64,000 nucleotides of DNA from an uncultured Collinsella sp. (GCA_900768265.1 CAAGCF010000005.1:34346-98345); one strand, 5' to 3'; counted from the stretch's first letter, positions 52,701-61,189 are shown. Program-made: numbers and translations. Notes: a model not told the origin generated them from the letters alone.

Positions 52701-53294
52701 GAGGAGTACGAGCAGCTCAAGCGCCGCGCCGATTACATCGAGGAGCAGCTGGCCGATCTGGAGAGCGCGCGCAAGGCGCTCACCAAGATCACCGTGGCAA
52801 TCGATCGCAAGATGCGCAAGGCGTTCCTGGTGACGTTTGAGAAGGTTGATGCGAATTTCCGCGAGATCTTCGCCATGCTTTTCCCGGGCGGTCAAGCCCA
52901 TCTTGAGATGACTGATCCCGAGCATCCGGCCGAGACGGGCATTGAGGTCGTGGCGCAGCCGCGCGGCAAGCGCATCACCAAGATGATGCTCATGTCGGGT
53001 GGCGAGAAGAGCCTGACGGCGCTTGCCCTGCTTTTTGCCGTGTACCGCACGCGCACGGTGCCGTTCTATGTGCTGGACGAGGTCGAGGCGGCGCTCGACG
53101 ACGCCAACCTGTCCAAGCTCATCGGCGCCCTTGATGTGCTGCGTTCCGATACGCAGCTCTTGGTAATCTCGCATCAGCGCCGTACTATGGAGGATGCTGA
53201 CGTTCTCTACGGCGTCTCGATGCAAGCCGACGGCGTCAGTCGCGTCGTCTCGCAAAAACTCGATCGCGAAACCGGAAAGGTCGTGAATGCATAA
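49758..53294 (+). CDS. smc: Chromosome segregation protein SMC
   Basis: SMC condenses and segregates chromosomes with ScpA/ScpB, not seen in this window. The 1178-aa protein starts at GTG. The N-terminal head has VGPNGSGKSNISDSILW, and a coiled coil runs to about residue 500. The hinge lies at about 500-660 (LVSRLVGALGDDVSGRLGDV onward). The second coil leads to the C-terminal head with LMSGGEKSLTALALLFA and YVLDEVEAALDDANL. The TAA overlaps the ftsY start (TAATG), so the two are coupled. Confidence 0.97.
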   Translation: MYLKSLTLKGFKSFADRAHMTFEPGLTVIVGPNGSGKSNISDSILWVLGEQSAKQLRGQAMEDVIFSGSSARKPVGVAEVTLVLDNSDHMLPVDFDEVAITRRMYRSGESEYLINSSPCRLMDIQDILHDSGLGKDTHSIISQGKLDAILQSRPEERRALIEEAAGISKHKRRKERALKKIKSMDEHLTRARDINKEIARQLRPLERQVDRARKYKELSSRANELTQMLAVDELRSLQSQWNDLESRSKEGAAELELAQYRLGEKERELEKLQVMLEEKGLFVGDLGEQRRHMQDVVGRINSDMRLLEEKGHNMVSRLSDMRGQISSSEHQRRRVVEELEDARAQLEEVTGAHMQAQEDVDAAGPAAAQLHERRVALDNQISQLTREQRDVQRVADNAALELAKVKDSLSNAEVEDNMYASRLEQIDEQLEEVTASLDSRRDRAEELESALEAARQVQSDAREATEAARAALKDLRARESEARNKLSEVRSELASQKKLDARMADSSPLVSRLVGALGDDVSGRLGDVLEAPRELEGLVEQLLAGDIDALLFDNAAALERAGRAALDQKKASGEALLVARGVSGSAAAGGAAGTRLVDRLSVRAGYGPVVEALLGGYYVVDDLSAALAAPVVDGVTYVTPDGARVSCGGLVRVGLDAGEASGALERKRRIRELEGLEPDLAAVFEHVSDQVVEANAAVEEARAAEGDAAGEIARLEGERRSLLSEIGRLEQSANNAEVERVRISKRREQAAEAVRAARPRVDELTRSRDEARAQASDLGLQIAEANDDLDRVRRDDSEAAGKLADAKVRLAQTSERLRSLKGRVPDLEHRLEGIDRRIRGTRQASRSLELLRLRVDPMHERYSALLERASDWAARLRDQASLEEADSASLKKTIEDAKTEVARAKERVDVAATTQNEFKVARGKLEVQVEAAIKAITADGTTVLEEALMLPAPTDRDAAERELNQLVRQTNNLGPVNQVAMEEYEQLKRRADYIEEQLADLESARKALTKITVAIDRKMRKAFLVTFEKVDANFREIFAMLFPGGQAHLEMTDPEHPAETGIEVVAQPRGKRITKMMLMSGGEKSLTALALLFAVYRTRTVPFYVLDEVEAALDDANLSKLIGALDVLRSDTQLLVISHQRRTMEDADVLYGVSMQADGVSRVVSQKLDRETGKVVNA

Positions 53295-54211
53295 TGGGAT
53301 TCTTTGACGCCCTCTCGCGCGGACTCGAGCGCAGCCGCGAGGCCCTCAACGAGGTCTTCTACTTTGGCGGTGAGGTCGACGAGGATTTTTGGGAGGATCT
53401 TGAGGACACCCTCGTCATGGGTGACATGGGCGCCGAGGTCGCCATTCAGGTCTCCGATGACCTGCGTGACGCCGCCGCCAAGAAGAACCTCAAGACCGCC
53501 CCGCAGCTTCGTCGCGCCCTGGCCGAGCAGCTCGAGGGCCATTTTGTGCCTGTTGAGCGCGACCCGTTTTCCGATACGCCGAGCTGCGTGCTGTTTGTCG
53601 GTATCAACGGCGCCGGCAAGACCACCACGGTCGGCAAGATTGCGAGCGCCATGACCGCCCGCGGCAAGAACGTGGTTATAGGTTCGGCCGACACCTTCCG
53701 CGCCGCCGCTATCGAGCAGCTCGATGTGTGGGGTCAGCGTGCCGGCGTACCGGTTATCAAGCGTGACCGCGGTTCCGATCCGGCGAGCGTGTGCTATGAC
53801 GTGCTCGACGAGGCCGATAAGCGCGGCAGCGACCTGGTGCTCATTGATACCGCCGGTCGTCTGCACACGAGCCCCGAGCTCATGCGCGAGCTCGCCAAGG
53901 TGGTCAATGTGACTCGTAAGCGCGCCGCCAATATGGCCGCCGGTCCCATGCCGGTCTCGGTCGTGCTTGTGATCGATGCCGCCACTGGTCAGAACGGTCT
54001 GAACCAGGCGCTCGAGTTTAACGAGGCGCTGGGCCTGGACGGTATTATCATGACTAAGCTCGACGGCACGGCTAAGGGCGGTATCGCCATGGCCGTGGCC
54101 GAGAAGCTCAAGCTCCCGATCCTGCGCATCGGCGTGGGCGAGCAGGTCGATGACCTGCAGGAGTTTAACGCCAAAGATTTCTGCCGCGCCCTGGTGGGCG
54201 AGTCCAACTAA
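53294..54211 (+). CDS. ftsY: Signal recognition particle receptor FtsY
   Basis: FtsY docks SRP-ribosome complexes at the membrane. The 305-aa protein has the N-domain and G-domain motifs FVGINGAGKTTTVGKIAS, GSADTFRAAAIEQLDVWGQR, DTAGRLHTSPELM and TKLDGTAKGG. The acidic A domain is nearly absent, so it is a short form. It begins at the overlapping TAATG with smc and ffh follows after 10 nt. Confidence 0.96.
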   Translation: MGFFDALSRGLERSREALNEVFYFGGEVDEDFWEDLEDTLVMGDMGAEVAIQVSDDLRDAAAKKNLKTAPQLRRALAEQLEGHFVPVERDPFSDTPSCVLFVGINGAGKTTTVGKIASAMTARGKNVVIGSADTFRAAAIEQLDVWGQRAGVPVIKRDRGSDPASVCYDVLDEADKRGSDLVLIDTAGRLHTSPELMRELAKVVNVTRKRAANMAAGPMPVSVVLVIDAATGQNGLNQALEFNEALGLDGIIMTKLDGTAKGGIAMAVAEKLKLPILRIGVGEQVDDLQEFNAKDFCRALVGESN

Positions 54212-54221
54212 GGAGTAACCA

Positions 54222-55697
54222 GTGTTTGATTCCCTGAGCGATCGCCTCAACGACACATTTGACCGCCTGCGCGGCAAGGGTAGGCTGACCGAGGCCGATA
54301 TTACTTCGGCCATGCGCGATATTCGCATGGCCCTGCTCGAGGCCGACGTTAACTTTAAGGTCGTCAAGGAGTTCGTCGCCAAGACCAAGGAGCGCTGCAT
54401 GACGGCCGAGGTCATGGAGTCGCTGTCGCCGGCGCAAAACGTCGTCAAGATCGTGCTCGACGAGCTCACCGAAATGCTCGGCTCCACCGAGAGCAAGCTC
54501 GTCTTTAGCAACCGCATCCCCAATGTCATCATGCTCGTGGGCCTGCAGGGCTCCGGTAAGACCACGGCTGCCGTAAAGCTGGCCTACCTGCTCAAGAAGC
54601 AGGGCCGCTCGCCGCTGCTCGCCGCGTGCGACGTCTACCGTCCCGCTGCTGCCGACCAGCTGGCCACGCTCGGTGGCGAGATCGGCGTACCGGTCTTTCG
54701 CGGTGACGGCGCGCACCCTGTCGACATTGCCAAGGGCGCCATCCAGGAGGCCGTCGACCACTTGCGCGACGTGGTCATCGTCGATACCGCCGGTCGCCTT
54801 CAGATCGACGAGCAGATGATGCAGGAGGCCGTCGACATCAAGAAGGCTGTCAAGCCCGACCAGGTGCTGATGGTCGTCGACGCCATGACCGGCCAGGACA
54901 TCGTCAACGTCGTCTCGACCTTCGCCGATCGCACCGACTTTGACGGTGTGATCATCTCCAAGCTCGACGGCGATGCCCGTGGCGGTGGCGCACTTTCGGT
55001 GCGCCAGGTGACCGGCAAGCCCATCAAGTTTGTGAGCATGGGCGAGAAACCCGATTCGCTTGAGCCGTTCTATCCCGATCGCATGGCCAAGCGCATTCTG
55101 GGCATGGGCGACGTCGTCGGTATCATCGAGAAGGCTCAGGAGGCAGCCGATGCAGAGCAGCTTGAGGCTGCCGAGCGCATGCTGCGCGAGGGCTTTACCA
55201 TGAACGACATGCTCGACCAGATGAAGGCCGTCAAGAAGATGGGCGGCATGAAGGGCATTCTGGGTATGCTTCCCGGCGGCCAGCGCGCGCTCAACCAGAT
55301 GGGCGGCAACCTGGACGAGGGTATCTTCGATAAGAATGAGGCCATCATCATGTCGATGACCAAGGAGGAGCGCCTGCGTCCCTCCATCATCAACGGCCAG
55401 CGTCGCGCGCGTATCGCCAAGGGCGCCGGCGTAACCCCCACCGAGGTCAACAGCCTTATGAAGCAGTGGGGCGAGATGAATAAGATGATGGGCCGCATGC
55501 GCACGATGGCCAATCAGGCACAGGCCGGCGGCAAGAAGGGCAAAAAGGGCAAGAAGGGCAAGAGGATGCGCATGCCCAATATCCCCGGCCTGGACGCTAT
55601 GGGTCTGGGCGGCATGGGCGGCCTGGGTACGGGCGGTCCCAAGTCCGATATGGAGCTGCTGCGCCAGATGGAAGCGCAGATGCGTAATAAGAAATAG
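54222..55697 (+). CDS. ffh: Signal recognition particle protein Ffh
   Basis: Ffh with 4.5S RNA targets membrane proteins. The 491-aa protein (GTG start) has the NG domain VGLQGSGKTTAAVKLAYLLK, CDVYRPAAADQLATLG, VDTAGRLQID and SKLDGDARGGGALS. The methionine-rich M domain follows (LPGGQRALNQMGG, LMKQWGEMNKMMGRMR). It ends with a basic Lys/Gly tail (KKGKKGKKGKRMRM) and a Gly/Met-rich stretch. The ffs RNA gene was not seen nearby. It lies with ftsY and smc, a typical arrangement. Confidence 0.97.
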   Translation: MFDSLSDRLNDTFDRLRGKGRLTEADITSAMRDIRMALLEADVNFKVVKEFVAKTKERCMTAEVMESLSPAQNVVKIVLDELTEMLGSTESKLVFSNRIPNVIMLVGLQGSGKTTAAVKLAYLLKKQGRSPLLAACDVYRPAAADQLATLGGEIGVPVFRGDGAHPVDIAKGAIQEAVDHLRDVVIVDTAGRLQIDEQMMQEAVDIKKAVKPDQVLMVVDAMTGQDIVNVVSTFADRTDFDGVIISKLDGDARGGGALSVRQVTGKPIKFVSMGEKPDSLEPFYPDRMAKRILGMGDVVGIIEKAQEAADAEQLEAAERMLREGFTMNDMLDQMKAVKKMGGMKGILGMLPGGQRALNQMGGNLDEGIFDKNEAIIMSMTKEERLRPSIINGQRRARIAKGAGVTPTEVNSLMKQWGEMNKMMGRMRTMANQAQAGGKKGKKGKKGKRMRMPNIPGLDAMGLGGMGGLGTGGPKSDMELLRQMEAQMRNKK

Positions 55698-55722
55698 AGC
55701 TGTAATTCCAGCTTGATATGGC

Positions 55723-55758
55723 AAAGGCCACTCGGAAGCTACCGGGTGGCCTTTGTTG
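55723..55758 (+). terminator. Rho-independent terminator of ffh
   Basis: A 13-bp stem AAAGGCCACTCGG/CCGGGTGGCCTTT with one U-G pair and a 6-nt loop is followed by a T-rich stretch, 26 nt after the stop. Confidence 0.7.
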
Positions 55759-55817
55759 TTGGCTTTGATTGTTGGGTTGCGCTTAGCGTCGCGCCTTGAG
55801 CTCGCGGTGCCGTGCCG

Positions 55818-56582
55818 TTAGTGACAGCCGCAGCCCTCGTGACCCTCGTGCTCGTGATGGCCGTGGCAGCTGCAGGACTCACTATGTTCGTGGGCATGGG
55901 CGTGGTCGTGGCCGTGGCAGCCGCACGTGGCCTCGCCGTTCTGTGCGAGCGTGCCGGCGATAAGGGCCTCGACGCAAGCGTCGCAGCTGCCCTGGGCGCC
56001 TGCGTATACCGTGATGCCGGCTTGGGCGAGCGCGTTGATGGCGCCACCGCCGATGCCGCCGCAGATGAGCGTGTCCACGCCACCGTTGGCGAGCAGGCCC
56101 GCAAGGGCGCCGTGGCCGGTGCCGTCGGTGCCCACGACCTGCTCGTTGAGCACCTTGCCGTCCTGAATGTCGTAGATCTTGAACTGCTCGCTGCGGCCAA
56201 AGTGCATAAAGATGTTGCCGTTGTCGTACGTGGTTGCCACCCTCATGGTGTCGACCTCCTTTGCTGGCCATACGACCGTCGTTGTGGTGATGGGGGAGTA
56301 CGCGATATTGCCGCCTTCGATGACGATTGCCCGTCCATTGACCAGCGCGTTTGCCACCTTGCGATGCGCTCGACTGCAAATTGCCGCCACCGTGGCGCGG
56401 GCGATGCCCATCTGCTGTGCGACTTCCTCTTGGTTAAGGCCTTCCAGGTCGCACAGGCGCAGCACCTCGAGTTCGTCGATCGTCATGTCGATGGCGTCTC
56501 CGCTGGCTAGGCCGTCAGGGGTAAAGCCGCGGTATTCGGGGATGATCCCGACGCGGCGCAGTTTCTCGCGTCTTCCTGCCAT
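55818..56582 (-). CDS. DUF134 DNA-binding protein fused to a NifX-like domain, with a His/Cys-rich tail
   Basis: This 254-aa protein joins three parts. Residues 1-80 are a DUF134 (sigma-70 region-4-like) HTH: TIDELEVLRLCDLEGLNQEE, then EVAQQMGIARATVAAICSRA. Residues 105-205 are a NifX/NifB dinitrogenase-iron-molybdenum-cofactor fold: VATTYDNGNIFMHFGRSEQF, VDTLICGGIGGGAINALAQA. The last 35 residues hold 12 His and 6 Cys. ATG 56582 has AAGGAG five bases upstream. No nif genes are near, so a metal or Fe-S cofactor sensor is likelier. Palindromes upstream suggest autoregulation. It converges with ffh and diverges from thyA. Confidence 0.82.
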   Translation of the reverse strand: MAGRREKLRRVGIIPEYRGFTPDGLASGDAIDMTIDELEVLRLCDLEGLNQEEVAQQMGIARATVAAICSRAHRKVANALVNGRAIVIEGGNIAYSPITTTTVVWPAKEVDTMRVATTYDNGNIFMHFGRSEQFKIYDIQDGKVLNEQVVGTDGTGHGALAGLLANGGVDTLICGGIGGGAINALAQAGITVYAGAQGSCDACVEALIAGTLAQNGEATCGCHGHDHAHAHEHSESCSCHGHHEHEGHEGCGCH

Positions 56583-56594
56583 GCGCACTCCTTA

Positions 56595-56663
56595 TCTGAC
56601 ATATGTCAACAATAGAATAGCGCGTTGGTCGTTGGACGCAAGGTATTTTTAGCATATGTCAGA
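56595..56663 (-). promoter_or_regulatory. Pair of inverted operator palindromes upstream of the DUF134-NifX gene
   Basis: TCTGACATATGTCA (56595-56608) contains the perfect palindrome TGACATATGTCA. TAGCATATGTCAGA (56650-56663) read on the other strand is TCTGACATATGCTA, matching 12 of 14 bases. The sites lie about 55 bp apart, between the divergent thyA and DUF134-NifX genes, where the HTH protein could repress itself. Confidence 0.6.
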
Positions 56664-56747
56664 AAATGACGGCTTGTGTTAGGGCTGTGGGGTCGAGCAC
56701 GCCTGGGCTACAATAAAATCGCCAATAGGCTACTGACGGGAGGGTCA

Positions 56748-57596
56748 ATGAGCAAAGCTGATCAACAGTTTGTAACCATGTGTCGCGATATTTTGGACCA
56801 TGGCACCACCACCGAAGGCCAAAAGGTCCGCCCGGTGTGGGAGGACGGCACCCCTGCCTATACCATTAAAAACTTTGGTGTCACGGCCCGCTACGACCTG
56901 CGTGAGGAGTTTCCGGCTCTTACCCTGCGTCGTACGGCCCTCAAATCTGCCATGGACGAGATCCTATGGATCTATCAGAAGAAGTCCAATAACGTGCATG
57001 ACCTCAACAGCCATATCTGGGATGAGTGGGCCGACGAGACCGGTTCCATCGGCAAGGCCTACGGGTATCAGATTGGGCAGAAGAGCCATTATGCCGAGGG
57101 TGACTTTGACCAGATGGACCGCGTGCTGTACGACCTTAAGAACACGCCGTACAGCCGCCGCATTATGACGAACACCTATGTGTTTAGCGATCTGTCCGAG
57201 ATGCACCTGTATCCGTGCGCCTACAGCGTGACGTATAACGTGACGCAGCGCCCGCAGGATGACAAACCGACGCTCAACATGATTCTCAACCAGCGTAGCC
57301 AGGACATTTTGGCCGCGAACAACTGGAATGTGTGCCAGTATGCCATTTTGCTGATGATGGTCGCGCAGTCGGTCGATATGATCGCTGGCGAGCTGCTGCA
57401 CGTGATCGCCGATGCCCATATTTACGACCGTCATGTCGATATCGTCCGCGAGCTTATCGAGCGTCCGCAGTTTGCGGCTCCCAAGGTAACGCTCAACCCC
57501 GATGTGCATGATTTCTACGCGTTTACGACCGATGATCTGATCGTCGAGGGCTATGAGCACGGCCCGCAGGTCAAGAACATCCCCATTGCGGTGTAG
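56748..57596 (+). CDS. thyA: Thymidylate synthase (Firmicute-type ThyA)
   Basis: ThyA methylates dUMP with methylenetetrahydrofolate, giving dTMP and dihydrofolate. The 282-aa protein belongs to the divergent family found in Clostridia: TAYTIKNFGVTARYDL-like start region (PAYTIKNFGVTARYDLREEF), SHIWDEWADETGSIGKAYGY, the catalytic Cys in MHLYPCAYSV (instead of PPCH), NQRSQDILAANNWNVCQYA and HVIADAHIYDRH. ATG 56748 has GGGAGGG nearby. The dihydrofolate reductase gene starts 9 nt after its stop, which recycles its folate product. Confidence 0.95.
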   Translation: MSKADQQFVTMCRDILDHGTTTEGQKVRPVWEDGTPAYTIKNFGVTARYDLREEFPALTLRRTALKSAMDEILWIYQKKSNNVHDLNSHIWDEWADETGSIGKAYGYQIGQKSHYAEGDFDQMDRVLYDLKNTPYSRRIMTNTYVFSDLSEMHLYPCAYSVTYNVTQRPQDDKPTLNMILNQRSQDILAANNWNVCQYAILLMMVAQSVDMIAGELLHVIADAHIYDRHVDIVRELIERPQFAAPKVTLNPDVHDFYAFTTDDLIVEGYEHGPQVKNIPIAV

Positions 57597-57605
57597 GTGA
57601 CGCGC

Positions 57606-58124
57606 ATGACGTGTAAGCTTTCTGCCATTGTCGCCGTGTGCGATGACTGGGGTATTGGGTGCGAGGGTGACATGGTCGTGTCCAACCGTGCCGACATGCG
57701 CCATTTTGTGGCGTGCACCAAAGGCTGTCCGGTCATTATGGGACGCAAGACGCTGCTGAGTTTTCCCGGCGGGCGTCCGCTCAAGAATCGCCGCAATATC
57801 GTGCTCACGCGCGACGAGAGCTTTGCTGCCGAGGGCGTTGACGTGGTGCATAGCATCGGCGAAGCGCTCGCCGTGGTTGCCGATGAACCCGTTGCATGGG
57901 TGATCGGCGGCGGCGAGGTGTATCGGCAATTTTTGCCGTATTGCACCGAGGCCGAGGTCACGCACAACCATTGCACTCATGCCGTGGACACGTACTTTCC
58001 CGATTTGGATGCCGATCCCGCGTGGGAGATTGCGCGGCGTGGCGGTGTTGCCACGATTGCCGCGGGCGAGGGTGACGAGGGTCTCGATTATGAGTTCGTG
58101 ACGTATCGTCGCGTTGAGGCGTAA
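57606..58124 (+). CDS. folA: Dihydrofolate reductase
   Basis: This enzyme reduces dihydrofolate with NADPH, the partner step to thymidylate synthase. The 172-aa protein has LSAIVAVCDDWGIGCEGDM, the substrate-binding Asp in NRADMRHFVACT, VIMGRKTLLSF and WVIGGGEVYRQFLPYC. ATG 57606 gives the normal amino terminus; GTG 57597 is an alternative three codons upstream. It directly follows thyA, a common pairing. Confidence 0.93.
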   Translation: MTCKLSAIVAVCDDWGIGCEGDMVVSNRADMRHFVACTKGCPVIMGRKTLLSFPGGRPLKNRRNIVLTRDESFAAEGVDVVHSIGEALAVVADEPVAWVIGGGEVYRQFLPYCTEAEVTHNHCTHAVDTYFPDLDADPAWEIARRGGVATIAAGEGDEGLDYEFVTYRRVEA

Positions 58125-58233
58125 ATCGTCTGGCGTGAACGGTATCATCGGGTTATTTGATTGCATGGGGCGGCGCTTAGCGTCGCCTCGTTTGGTATAG
58201 ATGTGCTGTAAAGAAAGGTGCGGGCTGGCTGCT

Positions 58234-59148
58234 ATGACTGATGCCGTTGAGGTGCTGCGAATCGATTCGCTCGAGGACGAGCGGCTCGATGCCTACGTGC
58301 GACTGACCGAGCGCGAGCTGCGCTGCGTGCTGGAGCCGCAAAAGGGCATCTTTATCGCCGAGAGTGCCAAGGTTATCGAGCGCGCGGTGCGCGCCGGATA
58401 CGAGCCGGTGAGCTTTCTTTTGGGCGAACGCTGGCTCGACCAGATGATGCCGCTGTTTGAGCGCCTGGCAGTACGCGAAGGTGCGGGCCCGATTCCCGTG
58501 TTCGTGGCCTCGATGGAGCTTATGGAGCAGCTGACGGGCTTTAACGTGACGCGCGGTGCGCTCGCGGCGTTCCGTCGCCCGCGTCAGATTCCGGTTGATG
58601 AGTTCTTGGGTGGCGTCGTCGAGGCGGCGGGGGAGCGCCCGGTGCGCGTGTGCGTGCTTGAGGGCATTGTCGACCACACCAACGTCGGCGCGATTTTCCG
58701 CTCGGCGGCTGCGCTGAACGTCGATGGTATTTTGGTGAGCCCCACGTGCTGTGACCCGCTGTACCGTCGCTCGGCCCGCGTGAGCATGGGCACGGTGTTC
58801 CAGGTGCCCTGGACACGCATTGGCAGCGAGGCGCGCGTATGGCCGCATGATGGGCTGACGGCGCTGCACGATGCCGGCTTTTCGTGTGCCGCCATGGCGT
58901 TGACGGATGATTCGGTGTCGTTGGACGATCCCGCGCTGCAGGAGATTGACCGCCTGGCAATCTTTATGGGCACCGAGGGTGCTGGCTTGGGCGCCAAGAC
59001 CATTGCAGGCTGTGATCGCGCCGTGCGTATTCCGATGGCGCATGGGGTCGATTCGCTCAACGTGGCCGCGGCAAGTGCTGTCGCCTTTTGGCAGCTGTGC
59101 CCGCATGTGAGCAACGAGTACCACTACCAGCCGGGGCTGTATCACTAG
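58234..59148 (+). CDS. TrmH/SpoU family RNA 2'-O-methyltransferase
   Basis: This SPOUT methyltransferase modifies the ribose of rRNA or tRNA with S-adenosylmethionine. The 304-aa protein has the N-terminal L7Ae-like substrate domain (residues 15-110: GIFIAESAKVIERAVRAGY). The three SpoU motifs follow: DHTNVGAIFRSAAALNVD, IFMGTEGAGLGAKTIAGCD and IPMAHGVDSLNVAAASAVA. ATG 58234 starts MTDAVEVLRIDS; an upstream ATG at 58201 lacks a ribosome site. The exact target is not determined. Confidence 0.88.
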   Translation: MTDAVEVLRIDSLEDERLDAYVRLTERELRCVLEPQKGIFIAESAKVIERAVRAGYEPVSFLLGERWLDQMMPLFERLAVREGAGPIPVFVASMELMEQLTGFNVTRGALAAFRRPRQIPVDEFLGGVVEAAGERPVRVCVLEGIVDHTNVGAIFRSAAALNVDGILVSPTCCDPLYRRSARVSMGTVFQVPWTRIGSEARVWPHDGLTALHDAGFSCAAMALTDDSVSLDDPALQEIDRLAIFMGTEGAGLGAKTIAGCDRAVRIPMAHGVDSLNVAAASAVAFWQLCPHVSNEYHYQPGLYH

Positions 59149-59273
59149 GCAGATATTTCGCACAGGGCTCTGGTTTGTGGCGTTTCGGCCGATATCGGTC
59201 GGTGCTAAGCTGGTATTGGCTTTGGTCTTAAATTTCCGTTTTGTTGTATGACGTACGCTAGTGGGGAGGGCGT

Positions 59274-60623
59274 GTGGCTAAGAAATCTACGGCTATCGAT
59301 GTAACGCAGGGTGTCATTTGGCAACAGCTGCTGTCGCTGTGCGTCCCTATCTTCTTTAGTTCGTTCTTTCAGCAGGCATACACGCTTATCGGTACCTATA
59401 TCGTCGGTCAGTTTGGCGGCAAGCTCGCGCTGGGTGGCATTCAGGCCACGATGGTGCTTACGGAGCTCTGCATTGGTTTTTGCGTCGGTGTGGGTGCTGG
59501 ATGTGCCGTTATTACCGGTCAGTATTTTGGCCAGCACGATGACGAGCGCCTGAGCCGATCGGTCCATACGGCCATGACGCTCGCGCTGGTGGGCGGCATC
59601 GCCTTCTCGATTCTTGGCATAGTGTTCGTTGAGCCCATGCTGGTGCTTATGAACACGCCGCATGAACTATTGGCCGAGGGCGTGGCCTATGCTCGTTGCT
59701 ATTTTGCCGCTATGGTTGCGGCGCTGCTGCTCAATATGGGAACGGCATTGCTGCGCGCCGTGGGCGACACGCGCGGGCCTGCTGTGATCATCGCCTCCGG
59801 CTGCCTTGTTAATGCGGTGCTGGATGTCATCTTCGTTGCCGTGCTTCATATGGAGGCTCTGGGCTGCGGCATCGCGGTGGCGCTGACCATTTGCTCCAAC
59901 GCCACGATGATCGTGATTCGTATGATGCACGCACCGGGTGCGTGGCGGCTTTCACTGTCCAAACTCGGCATTGATCCTGCTATTTGTAAGAGCATGATCT
60001 CGTGTGGTCTGCCACTTGGCTTTCAGTCTGCTGCGTACTCGATTTCCAACGTTTTGATTCAGGTGTCGGTCAACTCGTTTGGCGCCGATGTCACCACGGC
60101 TTGGGGTCTTTCGGGCCGCCTGGATGGCATTGTCTGGATGGTTACCGAGGCGCTTGGCGTGTCGATCACCACGTTCTCGGCGCAGAACTTTGGCGCGCGC
60201 AACTACGAGCGCATGCGCAAGGGCTACCATACGTCGCTCGTGCTGTCGTTTATGCTCATTGGTGGCTTGTCTGCCGTGCTGCTGGTGTTCTCCGGTCCGC
60301 TGTCTCGTCTGTTTGTCGACGATGCTTCGATCTCGGCGTACACCACGACCATCCTCCATTTCATTGCGCCGTTCTATGCGATTTTCTCGATTATCGAGAA
60401 CGCGTCGGGATCCATTCGCGGCGCCGGCGTGAGCTTGCAGCCCATGCTGCTCACGATTTTTGGTACCGTCGTGCTCAGGGTGATCTGGGTGTTTGCGATT
60501 ATGCCGTTCGATCCGTCGCTTGAGCACCTGCTGCTGGTCTACCCCGTAACCTGGGTAATCACCGCCATGATGTTCACCGTCTACCATCACAGCGGCAACT
60601 GGCTCGGCCGCGCCACTGCCTAG
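59274..60623 (+). CDS. MATE family multidrug/toxin efflux transporter
   Basis: MATE transporters expel drugs or metabolites using a sodium or proton gradient. The 449-aa protein has 12 membrane helices in two symmetric halves. It begins IDVTQGVIWQQLLSLCVPIF, with AVGDTRGPAVIIASGCLVNA in the first half and GALNSFGADVTTAWGLSG-like sequence (VNSFGADVTTAWGLSGRLD) opening the second half. The GTG start has GGGGAGGG upstream. Substrate is unknown. Confidence 0.9.
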   Translation: MAKKSTAIDVTQGVIWQQLLSLCVPIFFSSFFQQAYTLIGTYIVGQFGGKLALGGIQATMVLTELCIGFCVGVGAGCAVITGQYFGQHDDERLSRSVHTAMTLALVGGIAFSILGIVFVEPMLVLMNTPHELLAEGVAYARCYFAAMVAALLLNMGTALLRAVGDTRGPAVIIASGCLVNAVLDVIFVAVLHMEALGCGIAVALTICSNATMIVIRMMHAPGAWRLSLSKLGIDPAICKSMISCGLPLGFQSAAYSISNVLIQVSVNSFGADVTTAWGLSGRLDGIVWMVTEALGVSITTFSAQNFGARNYERMRKGYHTSLVLSFMLIGGLSAVLLVFSGPLSRLFVDDASISAYTTTILHFIAPFYAIFSIIENASGSIRGAGVSLQPMLLTIFGTVVLRVIWVFAIMPFDPSLEHLLLVYPVTWVITAMMFTVYHHSGNWLGRATA

Positions 60624-60633
60624 CCATTGGGGA

Positions 60634-60684
60634 CAGAGGAAAACGGATCATTGGCTGGCGATAAGGCGAAGTGATCCGTTTTCC
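60634..60684. terminator. Long inverted repeat between convergent MATE and cobO genes
   Basis: A perfect 15-bp stem pairs GAGGAAAACGGATCA (60634-60648) with TGATCCGTTTTCCTC (60670-60684) around a 21-nt loop. On the - strand the stem is followed by TGTCCCC and has no T run. It is likely a bidirectional terminator or a dispersed repeat. Confidence 0.55.
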
Positions 60685-60703
60685 TCCGTCACCTTCGGAG
60701 CAA

Positions 60704-61189
60704 TTAGTATTCGATGCCTTGGCGGGCTAGGAGGCCTTCGTCGAAGTAGTGTTTGACGGGGCGCATTTCGGTGACTAGGTCGGCAAGGTCGGAGAGGGGC
60801 AGCAAGCCGCGGCCGGTGAGCACGAGCTCCGTGGTGGTTGGTTTCATAGCGATCAACGCTTCGACATCTTCGCGCGTCACAAAGCCCCGCCGCATGGCTT
60901 CCCCCAGCTCATCCAAGATCAGCACGTCGACCTGGCTAATCTGTTCGCGTGCGAGCTCCATGATCTGTGCGGCACAGGCTTCGGGCGTGTCGCGGTCGGC
61001 TTGTACGATGCGTAACCCCAATCGAGGCGCTGCGTCATGTTCGGCGCAGTGTAGCTTCTTGGCAAACTGAAGCATGAGCACGTTAAGTCCATAGCCCGTG
61101 GCGCGCAGCGCGAGTCCCAGCGCAGCCGTCGTCTTGCCCTTGCCGTCGCCCGTATAGATTTGAACCTTGCCGACTTCCAGTGATGCCAT
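60704..61189 (-). CDS. cobO: Corrinoid adenosyltransferase (CobO/BtuR type)
   Basis: This enzyme adenosylates cobalamin with ATP to give coenzyme B12. The 161-aa protein has the P-loop YTGDGKGKTTAALGLALRAT at residues 12-31, VLMLQFAKKLHCAEHD, DVLILDELGEAM and ELVLTGRGLLPLSDLADLVTEMRP. The order of motifs matches CobO/BtuR. It is a lone - strand gene between the MATE and ftsH genes. No other cobalamin gene is in the window. Confidence 0.94.
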   Translation of the reverse strand: MASLEVGKVQIYTGDGKGKTTAALGLALRATGYGLNVLMLQFAKKLHCAEHDAAPRLGLRIVQADRDTPEACAAQIMELAREQISQVDVLILDELGEAMRRGFVTREDVEALIAMKPTTTELVLTGRGLLPLSDLADLVTEMRPVKHYFDEGLLARQGIEY

